Source: Siphonodentalium dalli
Taxonomy: Eukaryota > Mollusca > Scaphopoda > Gadilida > Siphonodentaliidae
Assembly: GCA_032622095.1 (NCBI GenBank)
Contig: CP136067.1
Coordinates: forward strand, 46,173,549 to 46,237,548
Direction: 5' to 3'
DNA: 64,000 bases
Part shown: positions 35,699-47,042 of the stretch, in pieces
How positions within the stretch are numbered: the stretch's first letter is position 1
Layout of the letters: each line of letters begins with the position of its first letter
Notes under the pieces: generated by a model
Databases searched by the model: none
The model's input: only the letters and a program-made list of their open reading frames with translations
What the model was told of the DNA's origin: nothing
Translations under genes and position numbers: made by a program

Positions 35699-36035
35699 GC
35701 CAATTTATTCTCTAATATATGTGGTCGACCATAGGTCGCCTCGCATATATAAGAGAATGCATTGGCCTAACAATTTATCTTACATTCTTTAATAATTTTA
35801 GATTTTTTTTTTGAATTTTTCTTACATTCTTTAACAATTTTTATCATTTTTTTTTTTTCTTTCATTATTCTTTAACAAATTTTATCATTTTGTCTCATAC
35901 TCTTTAACAATTTTAACATTTTTATAATGTTTTCTTACATTCTTTACAAATTTTATCTTTTTTTATAATTTTTTCTTACATTGTTTATCAATTTTAATAT
36001 GTTTTTCTTACATTGTTTAACAATTTTATAATTTC
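35699..36035 (+). repeat. solo 69-bp palindrome plus AT-rich array
   Basis: A slightly decayed palindrome (35699-35766) is followed by about seven units containing ACATTCTTTAACAATTTT and a T-run. The same unit forms the spacer between the paired palindromes of elements A and B. No second palindrome and no flanking A or B termini are present. Confidence 0.8.
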
Positions 36036-36605
36036 CCTTTAGTCGTTCAACCACCTGTGACGTCATACTGCCATGCACGATAAAGTCCGGTCAGCAATAT
36101 AACAACGAAAGGCCACCACCGTGCACTGTTGATTGTTCGGTGTTCCATGTAAGTCCACGAGCAGGTCATGATGTTTATAGACTGTGCTTTGTCTCTATAC
36201 ACTGTGTTAACAATTGTCGGGTACGGTTATGGCTTGTGTGGTGGTCCGCTATTCGCAAACGCTCAAGAATGCGAATTCGTGTACACCATCCGAATATCCG
36301 GGGGAAATAGTGAGTTTGAAGTAAAATAAAACAGTAAAAATATGTTGTTAAATTAGCTTGCAGGAAATAATGTTTCGGTGACAAGCCATGTAGATCGAGA
36401 ACAGTTCATGCAGGAGGTAAGTTGAGTGGTGATAACGAATTTATAAACAGTGAACGTTGTTGGTGGGTGTTGTGATCCATTTCCCATTATATTGGTCGCT
36501 CGCACGCTCAACCTCTGTTTTTTTTCTCTCTCTCACTCTATCTATTTTTTTCTCTCTCCCTCTCTGTTTGACCTCCTCTTGTACCTATCCCTTTGCATAT
36601 CGTCA

Positions 36606-36651
<46 letters not shown>

Positions 36652-37074
36652 CTCTTTACCACATCCACCATATATACGCATGCATCAGACTGGGATACCC
36701 TCCGGAAACCATTATTATGTCTCCTGATACAACAGTACACTGTCTTATTTTAGCAATTAACCTTTCCCCAATATCCAGGAAAAACAGTTAGTTTTGAAGA
36801 TTAAGCACCCAGACGTGTCTAATAATCGGAATTGCTTATTAAAGATTCACAACACTCGATTAAGACTGTAATATCTGGTCACCAATCATCGAAGATTCTG
36901 AGCTCAACTTCCGGGGCGATAAATCTGTCACTCCGATCAGTAGTCCAAGTCTTCTCGTACTAAAGCCGGCTAAGATATTGGGATGGAGGTACCGGTCTTT
37001 AGTCCGAGTTCCAGGCCCATGCATTCCTATGGCACGACTTAAGCGTTAGTGACCCGCTCAAATAAAACCACAAT
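36036..37074. repeat. unassigned DNA with CT microsatellite
   Basis: A CT-rich zone spans 36523-36652 and is purest at 36605-36645. ORFs over it (36450-36791, 36457-36753) are low-complexity readings. No gene is recognised in the rest. Confidence 0.6.
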
Positions 37075-37330
37075 TATATGAAATAAAATATCACAATTGC
37101 GACAATAAACGGATATTTTCAACAGAAGACATGCTATTTGATCTGAAACCCACATCAGTTGTGAATTGAAAGCGGTAATTTAATGCGAAAAGAGACATTT
37201 ATCGCAATGTTTACAATTGTTTAAAAGTATGCGAACTCAGTTGACCTCGCGAACTGTGTTCGGGATTTTCCGTTGAAAATATTCCGTAGATTTTGGACTA
37301 ACAACGCAAATTACGATGAATTCTCCATTG
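37075..37330. repeat. dispersed repeat, copy 2 first part
   Basis: Aligns with 9556-9780: ATCACAATTGCGACAATAAA, GTTGTGAATTGAA, TTTATCGCAATGTTTACA. The second part resumes at about 38085 (CACCATTATGACC, GTATTGATTTGC). The 37331-38084 interval has no recognised content. Confidence 0.55.
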
Positions 37331-38250
37331 TAATCGTAATTATGTGTGTCAATAAATAAAAAATAAATAGATTAAGTAAACATTGAAGATATAAATGGAA
37401 TACATTAAATAAATTACAGGGGATTACAACCCTCTCAAAGTTTAAAACAGTGTAAACACAACGAGCATTAGAATAAATATGGCGCTACATTTCACCAACA
37501 TTTGGTGGACTTCCGCGAAATTAAGATATATACTAAGCGAACAGAGCAATATACTGCTCTTGTTAAGCACACAAAAAATCAAAAAAAATATTTATAAATT
37601 TTGAACCTTACGTTTGAAAAGTCCCACTAAAACGGAAGAACTATATTTCGAAACTGTGTGATTCTGTTCTCCGATTATTTCATCAACACAAAAGTCAAAA
37701 TGCACATGGACGAAAATCACACACATGGCAAGTCAGACACAAGAGTTCTAATTTGCTCCAATTTTGACAAGTTGCTTGCGAAAATTGTCAACAAAACTAC
37801 CGTTCTGGTCCTCCATTATGTCATTAAGTTTTAAGTGCGGGAATTGTTCTCAAAGCACATAGGAAACTGGACTTTTCGGTTTCGGTTTTTGCCATTTTTT
37901 CGGAAAACCCCGCGCTATATATAGAAACGGAAACTAGTATACCCAAAACAAACTCCGGATTATGCCGAAGTAATTCGGACCACTTCGGCTTTCAGTTAAA
38001 ACGTAACCAAACAGAGAAAAAAAGCGATGTTTGTGGCAATCAACCGGAATATTCTATGTGTAATTTAACATTAAAGTTAGATTATTATACACCATTATGA
38101 CCATAAGATGTCACTCTTTCCGATGTATATAGCATCACGTATTGATTTGCTAGGTAAATCGAGTAAAATACACAACAAATACCCGCCACAAACCTTGGGC
38201 GTAAGTCGTGTCATAAGAGACCATACGGGACGACCTCGGACTAAAATCCA

Positions 38251-38253
<3 letters not shown>

Positions 38254-38318
<65 letters not shown>

Positions 38319-38329
38319 ATCTCTCTCTC

Positions 38330-38397
<68 letters not shown>

Positions 38398-38405
38398 GCT
38401 CTCTC
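38254..38405. repeat. (CT)n microsatellite, about 150 bp
   Basis: An almost pure CT dinucleotide tract with scattered ATCT interruptions. The 116-codon ORF across it is not a gene. Confidence 0.97.
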
Positions 38406-39631
38406 TTGAAGGTTGGGTATATGTAGATGGATTTAAGTTACATATACTATTGGAATGATATATTACCGCGACATTTATCGACTGTTATAACATGTCAATG
38501 CTTGACGTATGACGTTGACGGGGGACTTTACAGCATGTTTATAACAATGAAGAAACAACGCAGGGAATATATTTCTTTGTTAACACTTGTTCCTAAATAA
38601 TAAATTACAAGGTAGGGGGTGGTCCCAGCTCGAGATTTCATGATTTTGTTACTTTTGTGAGTCGATATCGCAATAAACATTGAATTGATTACTCGGAAGA
38701 AATTCGTGATTGTCTGCTAAGCAAACCAAAATCAGCTGAACAAAGTCATCTAAATCATGCAGTCTCGAATTTCGACCTTCAAATTCTGCGAAATACTTAA
38801 TTAAGGAACTGGTATTAACAAATAAATGTATTTACCCGCACAGTTTGTTTGTTTGTTTTTTTTCAATATTATAAACTTCCCTTTCCGTTGCAGAAAATCA
38901 AAACGTTCCCAGGTTTATAACTGGTGCAGCAAAGTAGAGATTCGTGACATGGTCTAGTCGCGTGGGTGGCAAAATATAAGCCTATTTCATAATCCGATTT
39001 AATGTGTTGAATGAGAACGGACGGCCATCATTTTCTGCGACGTCTTTCGGCGATGAACTATGGCAATTTGATAAACCGCAAAGTGCGGATATGCTTTTGG
39101 CGTCTCTGTATAATGGGACAGCTCTACTTTCCGCGGTGAATTAATTTGAGGCCGTGACGTTGTTCAGTCTGATTAATGCGACTACCATCACGAGGAAGAG
39201 GCTGACAGATTGGGGATTGAAACCATGTGACACCTCTGGTCTGGGTCTGATCGGAAATTGTTCTCGTGTGATCCTATCTATGGGAGTAACTAACCTGTAT
39301 TTGTTCCTCACCACTCACTCAGACTTTATATACATTGCAGATTTAGGAGTGACCCAGGGAAGATTTGGAAGGGGTGACACCCCTCCCCTACAACCCACTT
39401 TGAAATTTTGGAGGGGTCATGGACATGGTTTTACATAAATCGTGACATGGTGAAATAAATGATGGTGAAAATTGTCTAGTTTTTTATGTTTTCTTCGTTT
39501 TCTTTCTGCTTGTTGTTGCTGTTGTTGGTGGCGATGGTATAGGCTGGTAGCTGCAAGCCGTGCTGACTGTTGTTGTGTTTCCCTGAGACTTCTGAGTGCC
39601 TCCTCCCTGCCCGCGTCGGCTTGATTTAGGT
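38406..39631. other. unassigned DNA
   Basis: A 94-codon ORF at 39154-39438 has no motif. It lies in slightly GC-richer DNA and could be a chance frame or an exon; nothing visible decides this. Confidence 0.3.
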
Positions 39632-39891
39632 AGATAATCTGCTTATAATCACCTCAATTTTTGGTCGATAATGTGCTAAAAATTATAACATGTTAGTCAC
39701 ATCATTATTAAGTCAGCTCGCGACTTTTCAGGTGTTCGCTCTTTAACAGGTGTTTTTTTTTATAGTGGCCCGTGCCATAAAACGAACGGGTTAGAGCCCA
39801 TTATCTGCTTATTTCAGAATCACATAATCACATTATCTACATATTTCAAATTATACGTCGATTATGAGCGTATTTCCGCGAGAATATGTTG
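39632..39891 (-). mobile_element. MITE (AAGCAGATAATG family), copy 2
   Basis: Minus-strand copy of the family at 30327 and 44251: GATAATCTGCTTATAATC, CATTATCTGCTTATTTC and the terminal CGCGAGAATATGTTG. It is shorter than the other two through internal loss. Confidence 0.75.
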
Positions 39892-40022
39892 AAAGATTTA
39901 ACATTGTTTTCTACTGTGTTTTGTTGAAAACTAAATCTATAAATAACAAAGAATATGAATTTGGTAATGAAAAATTAACAACATAGATCTGGTGTCCCTC
40001 TAAAACATCGAAACTATATAAA

Positions 40023-40320
40023 TTAAAGGGGTACTGTACACTAAATCCGGCCATTTATTGGACCATCCCCTTTTATACTCAACAGAATATATGCAACATA
40101 TGAATAAATTTGAGCCATGGATTTACTTTATGAACGATGTAAAAAAAAACATGGTAATTATAATGAAAATGAGTTGATGGCCAGTTCTTAATTCATTTTC
40201 ATTATAATGATCATGTTTTGTTTTACATCGTTCATAAAGTAAATGGGTTGCATATATTCTTTTGAGAATGGTAGGAGATGTCCCATAAATGGTCGGATTT
40301 ATAGTACAGTCCCTCTTTAA
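40023..40320. mobile_element. foldback MITE with TTAA at both tips
   Basis: TTAAAGGGGTACTGTACACT reads in from 40023 and AGTACAGTCCCTCTTTAA reads out to 40320. The two halves pair nearly throughout: GCAACATATGAA..., GGATTTACTTTATGAACGAT and CATTTTCATTATAATG each have their complement. The loop is about 25 bases (TGGCCAGTTC). Non-coding. Confidence 0.88.
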
Positions 40321-41064
40321 ATGCAATGAAAATTCAACATCAAACAAAATGGCGTATTTCTGGTAGCACTTGTAGTTCTAAATATGTTAGTTAGTAACCT
40401 AGAAACTAAATAAAAAGTAAATGAGCTTTTGAAAAAAAACCCTGATTACGTGTGGATCACACTTGTACGTAATTGCTGTATGTAAAATCCATGTATTCTA
40501 TGTATTTTACATGGTCACACCAATGATCGATAGCATTAATCGCCTGCGCGCGATCGGTCCATTTCAACAAGCGAGACCAGTGAGCAATTATCAAACTAAC
40601 TTCTATCAAGAAATTTCAGGCCAGTCATAAACATGTCTTCTTTCATGGATGCCGAAATGAATAAATCCTGTCTGATATATGTTGCTGTTTTTCATGAGTT
40701 TTAATTCATTTCGAAACGTGGATTTGAGTCCGTCGATTGCTTAGATAATTTGACAGCGAGCTCATGATACAACATTCAATTGGGATTTCCATGCAAATAT
40801 ACATTACAAATTAATGCAGCTACAGCGTTGACATTAAAAAGAGTAACACCCCAATGTTCACCCATAATTTACAGCACAGTATATGCTTCTCCAGCCAAAG
40901 GTTGAACAAGTTCCTAACTGTCAATATTTTAGCCTGTATAGGCTTGAATTATAACATTTTCGACCATAATCCATAATTGGGGAGGGGACTGGTTCTCGAA
41001 AGCTTTGAATAACTAAGACAGTTAGTTGAAACAGCCGGGATTATCTGAGCAAGAATGTACAATA
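40321..41064. other. unassigned DNA
   Basis: No recognised gene. A short inverted ATGTATTCTATGTATTTTACAT repeat (two bases trimmed) lies near 40480-40510. Confidence 0.35.
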
Positions 41065-43600
41065 TAATGTTTTACTTAAATATTCCATAGTTATAAATTT
41101 TGTGTATACCTGCAAGAAACGGAATGATTGGTACGAAAGTTGTAATCAATCATTGAGAAATAGTTTGACGTTCCGTGGTGGGGAATTCTGGAATATTTTG
41201 AATAATATGATCCGGGGACAGACTAGAAAGGTTTCTCAAGAAATGCCAGATAAGGAATCGTTCTTAGAATATTTCAAAACAATGAATACACCGGGGTCTG
41301 ACTACGACGACCTCGGTAATATCATTGCAGATCTGTTTGACCCAGGTGATATGAGTGAACTAAACCAACCTATTGTTGATAATGAAATTATTCAAGTTGT
41401 AAGTAAATTAAAAGTATCAAAAGCACCTGGGTTAGACTCAATATCGAATGCATATATAAAGCAAACTCTTTATATTATGCTTCCGATTTATACTTCCTTT
41501 TTCAATATCATTCTCAGCACTAGTCATTTTCCAGATGCTTGGTCTATTGGTGTAATTAAACCTTTATTTAAAAATAAAGGCGATAGCAATGATCCGAATT
41601 ATTACAGAGGTATAACACTTGTCAGTTGTTTCGGCAAAGTATTCACTGCTGTTTTGAATTGTAGATTAGCCATATTTTCCGAAAGGGTTGATCTCTTAAG
41701 TAATAGTCAAACTGGTTTTAGAACGAAGCATTCGACGGTTGATAACTTGTTTGTTTTACATTGTTTGATTGAGATATATAACGTGAGCAAGAAGTGGCTA
41801 TTCTGTTGTTTCGTCGATTTTCAAAAAGCATTCGATACGATATCGACGGGATGGACTTTGGGTAAACTTACTGAAGGCTGGTATAAATGGAAACGTTTTC
41901 AAAGTTATCAGAAATATGTACTGTAAAATAAAATCATGTGTTGCTAATGATGGCCATCGGTCAGATTTCTTTGCATGTGACATTGGGGTAAGGCAAGGAG
42001 TTATCTTTCCCCAATATTATTTTCTTTGTTCATAAACGACATTGAAGATTTTTTTTCAAGAATGTGTTATCGATGGTTTGCCGTTTGTATCACATAAATG
42101 TCATGATGTGATTCAGTGTTATTTAAAAATGTACTGTTTATTCTATGCTGACGATACTGTTATTTTTTGCAGAAAATGAGGTGAATATGCAGAGAGCTCT
42201 TGACTGTTTCGCAGATTACTCTGATTCATGGCGACTAAGAATAAACGTAAACAAAACTAAGGTTATGGTGTTTAGTAAGAGTAATAAGAAAATATTGCCG
42301 TGCTTTTTATTGAATGGGGACGCTCTGGACACGGTCCTCGAGTTTCAGTACCTTGATGTTTGATTTTTTCATAACGGACGTTTTTGTCAAGCAGTGAAGA
42401 AAACGTGCACGGTTGCAACAAGGGCTATATACGGACTCTTAGACAAAATATATAAACTTAATCTGTCTATTGACTTTTCATTTAAATTGTTTGATCGTAC
42501 AGTTTTACCTATCATCCTCTATGGAAGTGAGATATGGGGTTTCGAAAATGTTGACTGTCTTGAAAAGATTCATCTCAAGTTTTGTAAGATAATATTAAAC
42601 ATGAAGGCATCGACGCCAAATTATATGGTCTACGAGGAATTAGGACGCTTCCCGATAAGTATACATGTCAAAATGAGAATGGTGAATTATGGGTGTAAAC
42701 TTTTATCACCAGAGGGCTGCCGTCTGGCTAAAATCATATATAAGCTAATTATGTAATTAGATGGTAATGATATGTTCACAAAAAAGTTTATGTGGCTGAA
42801 TGGTGTTCGAGGTGTGATACAGGGGTGTGGTATACCTCCCTTGCGGGATCGCCAACTACCATTGTCACCATCAGAACGAAAACATATAGAATATAATCTG
42901 AATGATCATTTCTTTCAACAATGGCATTTAATATCTCGGGGTCCAGCAGAGGACAATTTTATAACGCCATTAAACCTTATCCAAGTTTCAGTAAATATCT
43001 AATTCGCATACCATTTTATTTGTCAGAACATTTGACAAAAATCCGAACATCTAATCATAGGTTACCAAACGAAATGTGCAGATGGAAATCTAACAAAAGT
43101 GAAAACAATTGCAAAATATGTGGTGTTTTAGGGGATGAATTCCATTTTGTTTTAGAATGTGACGTAATTAAAGACCTCAGAGAGAAATACATCCCACAAT
43201 ATTATTGGAAATATCCCGTTAGAGAGAAATGCCACGATTTACTCACTATATGTAACGTGGCAATACTGAAACGACTTTGCTTATTTCTAAAACTTGCATT
43301 CAAACGGATAAAATAGTAATCTCACACGAAGGAAGCAGTGAAGCTGGAGGTACAGAACATAATGGAAAGAGCTAGTATTTCCGTTATGCTGTGTAAATCC
43401 CGTTTCATTGTTAAAAATGAAAATACTACTGCACTGAAATTATTCATCGAATTTTATACCCAGTGCCACTTAGCCAGTTCGGTAATATTCATCTTTGTAT
43501 ATATGTATATATATTGTTGACTAATGTATGTTATATTCATATTATGTACCTTGTCATATACCATGTTATTGGTGGAACAATAAATCAATAAATCATAACA
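41065..43600 (+). mobile_element. 5'-truncated LINE, RT to 3' tail
   Basis: A single non-LTR retrotransposon copy of the same family as 1107-2096 and 57645-61380. It starts within the linker between endonuclease and RT (FWNILNNMIRGQ) and runs through RT, thumb and the C-terminal zinc domain to a 3' UTR that ends AACAATAAATCAATAAATCA at about 43597. 5' truncation is typical of incomplete LINE insertion. The 3' end shares about 110 bases with 1990-2096. No clear target-site duplication was identified. Confidence 0.85.
41102..43316 (+). pseudogene. LINE ORF2, frameshifted reverse transcriptase
   Basis: Domains in order: SKAPGLDSISNAYIKQ (RT motif 0/1), KPLFKNKGDSNDPNYYRGI (motif 2), QTGFRTKHSTVDNLF (2a), CCFVDFQKAFDT (motif A with its Asp, about 41805-41838), GVRQG then SP-LFSLFIND across a frameshift (motif B, about 41985-42045), FYADDTVIF (motif C, about 42141-42168), NVNKTKVMVFSK (motif D), and EFQYLDV (motif E). 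Then come thumb sequences LPIILYGSEIWGFE and TPNYMVYEELGRFP, and finally CKICGVLGDEFHFVLEC in the zinc-binding tail. Frameshifts near 41850, 42010, 42170 and 42900 and stops near 42361 and 42754 mean no active protein. The catalytic Asp residues are still readable. Confidence 0.9.
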
Positions 43601-44250
43601 CGAGATGAAAGGTGACGTAGTTGAGAACTCGTAGCTAGACAACCCTTTTCCCAAATGAAGACACACAGCAACACCACCTTCTGTACCTTCAAATTTAAAG
43701 CTGTAATAATATGTTCATAATTATATGAATAGCAGAAATTGCTGCATATTAGATTAATCACTGGTAGCAAACAAACATGACTGTCAACTACACTGTTTAT
43801 AAATCAGGAGTGGCTGCAAGGGGTAAGGACACATGGTGCTGTATGCCCCCCCCCCCCCGTCGAGGAAGTATGCAATGGTCATTCCGGTAGCTTCCGGGAT
43901 AATATAGCCCCCATGTTGGGGATAATTGCCCCTGAGTTGGGGAGATCCTGAGGCCATCACTGGTATAAAATATCAAGAGAAGACTGACAATGATTTGAAC
44001 AGAACGTCCATCATTTGGGTTATCGCGCGAATAATTATTGTAAGTGGCCTGACGACTTCGTCCGAGTCAACGGCTCTCCACCCGTTCAGAGCTTGACACA
44101 CTGTGGTCAAACAGACGCAATGATTGGGTTGTCAGAGGACACATCTTACAGGTGTGTATCATCTATGTAAAACGCCAAATACACGATATTCACAGAGATT
44201 ACATGCATGTGTGTATCCATCCTACATGTTTAAAGCTACAGTTAAAATCC
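43598..44250. other. unassigned DNA
   Basis: A C-run of about 14 lies at 43845-43858, followed by short GGGG/CCCC inverted repeats (43905-43945). No gene. Confidence 0.35.
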
Positions 44251-44597
44251 AACATATCCTTGCGCAAATGCGCACATAATCGACCTATAATATGAAATAG
44301 GTACATAATGTGAATATTTTATTCTGAAATAAGCAGATAATCTAACCATAGCCGTTATTTCGCTTTATGGCACGTGGCACAGTGAAAACACATGTTAAAG
44401 ATCGTACACCTGAAAAGTCGTTGGCTTATTTTTGTCATTCTGCGCACAAAATCGCCTCATTATGATAATGTGACTACAAACTCTTATTTTCAGCACATTA
44501 TCTACTCGAATGAGGCGATTATAAGCCGATTATCTACCAAAAACAAGTTATATTATAAGAAGATATCGTGCGGGTTTTTTGGGGAACAGGCTGGTCA
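44251..44597 (+). mobile_element. MITE (AAGCAGATAATG family), copy 3
   Basis: Co-linear with 30327-30692: AACATATCCTTGCGC, ATAATATGAAATAGGTACAT, GAAATAAGCAGATAATCT and AATGAGGCGATTATAAGC. Confidence 0.8.
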
Positions 44598-44995
44598 TAC
44601 AAATGACAACTGCTGATTGCAAGTGTTTTCCTTTTTTCTTCTGCTGGGAAGCTGGAAATTCCCTTTTATTATATGCTTGCCTATAAATTAGCGGACAATT
44701 ACCGTAACATAGATCGTCGTATATATGTATCTCTTTGAAGCTACGGTGAAATACGATTCATTATTTCATTGCAGCTATATTGTTATCTCACTGTAGACCT
44801 TGAAACTAACTCGACCTGTCAAGGTCGATCTAGTGATCATTGCGTGCACACTATCCACTAGCCAATCAAAAGCGACGAATTTATGACGGCACGTGATCAA
44901 TCGACAATTCTATGTTTGAGTCACAGCGTGTCAATTTCAACCTTAGTCCTATAGGTTCTTTCAAGTTTGTAAACACAGACACTTGCGCTCTTTAC

Positions 44996-45394
44996 TTAAC
45001 CCTTTACCCAACAGAAGGGCCCTTGCCAATGCATTCTCTTATATATGCGAGTCGACCATAGGTCGCCTCGCATATATAAGAGAATGCATTGGCTTAACAC
45101 ATTAAAAATTATAAAATTGTTAAAGAAAGTAAGAAAATATGGTAAAAAGTGTTAAAAAAAGATTTTTTTTAGGCCAATGCATTCTCTTATATATGCGAGG
45201 CGACATATGGTCGACTCGCATATATAAGAGAATGCATTGGCACAGGGCATAACTGTAACTATCACAATGTGGTCAAGGAGCCGGTTCCAATGATATCCAT
45301 ATTTGTATGGTTCTATTGAGACAGACCGAAGATATTTTAGGCTGTTGAAGCTTTATTTGGCCGGTTTTGGCCGGTTTGTTGGGTAAAGGGTTAA
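44996..45394 (+). mobile_element. TTAA-flanked palindrome element B, copy 2
   Basis: TTAA at 44996-44999 and 45391-45394, with CCCTTTACCCAACA ends. Palindromes lie at 45025-45093 and 45173-45241. Same orientation as 5201-5589 and very similar throughout, including the right flank with GTGGTCAAGGAGCCGG and GGCCGGTTTTGGCCGG. Confidence 0.88.
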
Positions 45395-45886
45395 GTGGAG
45401 TTAATGATTTAGTTAAGAAAGAGCATACATAAGGGGGGGGGTGTGATAAAAAGAGTACCTACAGTTTTTGTTTGATTATATGAAACCTGGAAAGAAATAT
45501 CGAAACTTCGCCCGCCGCTCGTGATAATTTTATATTTTTTTCCAGACACTCGTGAGATATTTCAGTATTCAAAAACACTGTAGCCATTCTCAATATATTA
45601 GCATAGTTTGATTAACCTTTTCTTTACTAAATATTCATTTACGAGTAGTTACCTTGGGAAATGTTCGGATAATATGTTCAACAAACGAAAATATTTTTAT
45701 CTGAACATTTTCCTCCAATTTATAAAAGACTCCTGTTGTACTTCTATTTTCTTTTGTCTGCTTATGTTTCCTGAAAACCCCTCTCGATAACTCATAGACC
45801 ATTCCAATGTATACTTTCATAACATAATGGGAGAACCCATTTAGTGTAAAGAGGGTTAAGTTTGGGTAAAAACGGTTCGTGTGGCT
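45395..45886. other. spacer between two inverted B elements
   Basis: 492 bases with a G-run (45434-45442). No gene is recognised; the antisense ORFs at 45608-45820 show no motif. Confidence 0.4.
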
Positions 45887-46310
45887 TTAACCCTTTACCC
45901 AACAAACCGGCCAAAAACGCCCAAATAACGCTTCAACAGCCTAAATGATCTTGGGTCTGTCTCAATAACACCATACAAATATGGCTATCATTGGAACCGG
46001 TTCATTTACCACATTGTGATGGTTACAGTTATGCCATGTGCCAATGCATTCTCTTATATATGCGAGTCGACCATAGGTCGCCTCGCATATATAAAATAAT
46101 GCATTGGCCTTACATTCTTTAACAATTTTATAATTTTTTCTTACATTTTTTAACAATTTTCATAATATTTTTCTACATTCTTTGACAATTTTATCATTTT
46201 TAATATGTTAAGCCAATGCATTCTCTTATATATGCGAGGCGACCTATGGTCGACTCGCATATATAAGAGAATGCATTGGCACATGGCCGTTCTGTTGGGT
46301 AAAGGGTTAA
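45887..46310 (-). mobile_element. TTAA-flanked palindrome element B, copy 3 (inverted)
   Basis: TTAA at 45887-45890 and 46307-46310. Palindromes lie at 46040-46108 and 46212-46280. Orientation is opposite to copies 1 and 2. The spacer contains three ACATTCTTTAACAATTTT-type units. Both inner junctions read CATGTGCC/GGCACATG where the other elements have CCTGTGCC/GGCACAGG. Confidence 0.88.
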
Positions 46311-46552
46311 TTATGACTAGATATATACCAGGAGTGATACTTCGGTCACGTATATCGACGACGAACTTGTCCGAGTCTTTCCATACGAGACTTTTCCGAT
46401 ATATCTCATGTACAGACCGAGATCTGCCACTCTTTATCGGCGATGCCAATGGAACGGAACCATCGGTGTCATACTCGGGACAATTACTCTGAATTACTCG
46501 TAATATATTTGTTCCCCGAGATGATCTGATTAAATACTCAGATGGCCCCGAA
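46311..46552. other. open minus-strand stretch without motif
   Basis: The minus strand is open across about 46310-46545 before entering element B. The predicted peptide (containing WKDSDKFVVDIRDRS) looks protein-like but matches nothing I recognise. It may be chance or a decayed exon. Confidence 0.25.
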
Positions 46553-47042
46553 TTAGTCGAGATTATGCGTCACTCTGGTGACCGGAATTAGATTAGGCCG
46601 GTATATATTAACTCTCGGCAACAAACGGCGGACTACATTTTTACCATCACACCGACCATTTTGGCGGAGAAAAAAGGTCTCCACGGGTTGTGTGTGCCAA
46701 TTACTGTTGTATCCTCGTTCATATCGACTGGCTGGACACTCTGTTGAGTACTTCGTCCCTATAATAGCGTACAAATCAATAGCAGATACGAACCTAGAAC
46801 TGGGCTCTTGTCCAGTACATTCTCGGCCCACGTGGCATACAACTTATAGCGTGAGCGGGTCCTCGTCAGGAAAATCACTGGAATGTAAACATTCTCCATC
46901 ACACCAATTAGTTCGTTTTTGCACTAACAAATGTGTCAACTACGTGACATACACCCTTCATATCAATGGAAATGTCTGCGAGAGCACGTGTTTTGATGTT
47001 TGCGCCATTCTGTGTTGGTCGAATGTAATGTTTGCGGTATAA
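46553..47042. other. overlapping antisense ORFs of unknown status
   Basis: A plus-strand frame of 154 codons (46578-47042) and a minus-strand frame of 92 codons (46553-46831) overlap. The plus-strand product has a Cys-rich end (CTNKCVNYV, CESTCFDVCAILC). It is the longest open frame in the window that is neither repeat nor LINE. No domain is recognised and no splice context decides a strand. Confidence 0.25.

Noticed and set aside
36450-38458. ORFs of 98-116 codons rich in Leu and Ser
   Set aside because: They are translations of CT microsatellites.
44800-44850. Short palindrome TCGACCTGTCAAGGTCGA as an operator
   Set aside because: It is isolated, near no gene, and well within chance for this amount of sequence.
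2947-46280. CRISPR array based on repeated palindromic units
   Set aside because: Copies are dispersed over 43 kb, arranged as inverted pairs inside transposon-like elements, and no unique spacers of constant length or cas genes are present.
5107-46492. Recurrent peptide QCILLYMRGDLWSTRIYKRM in several ORFs (5107-5514, 21171-21422, 21538-21723, 46150-46492)
   Set aside because: It is the translation of the 69-bp palindrome and appears on both strands because the DNA is self-complementary. It is not a protein domain.
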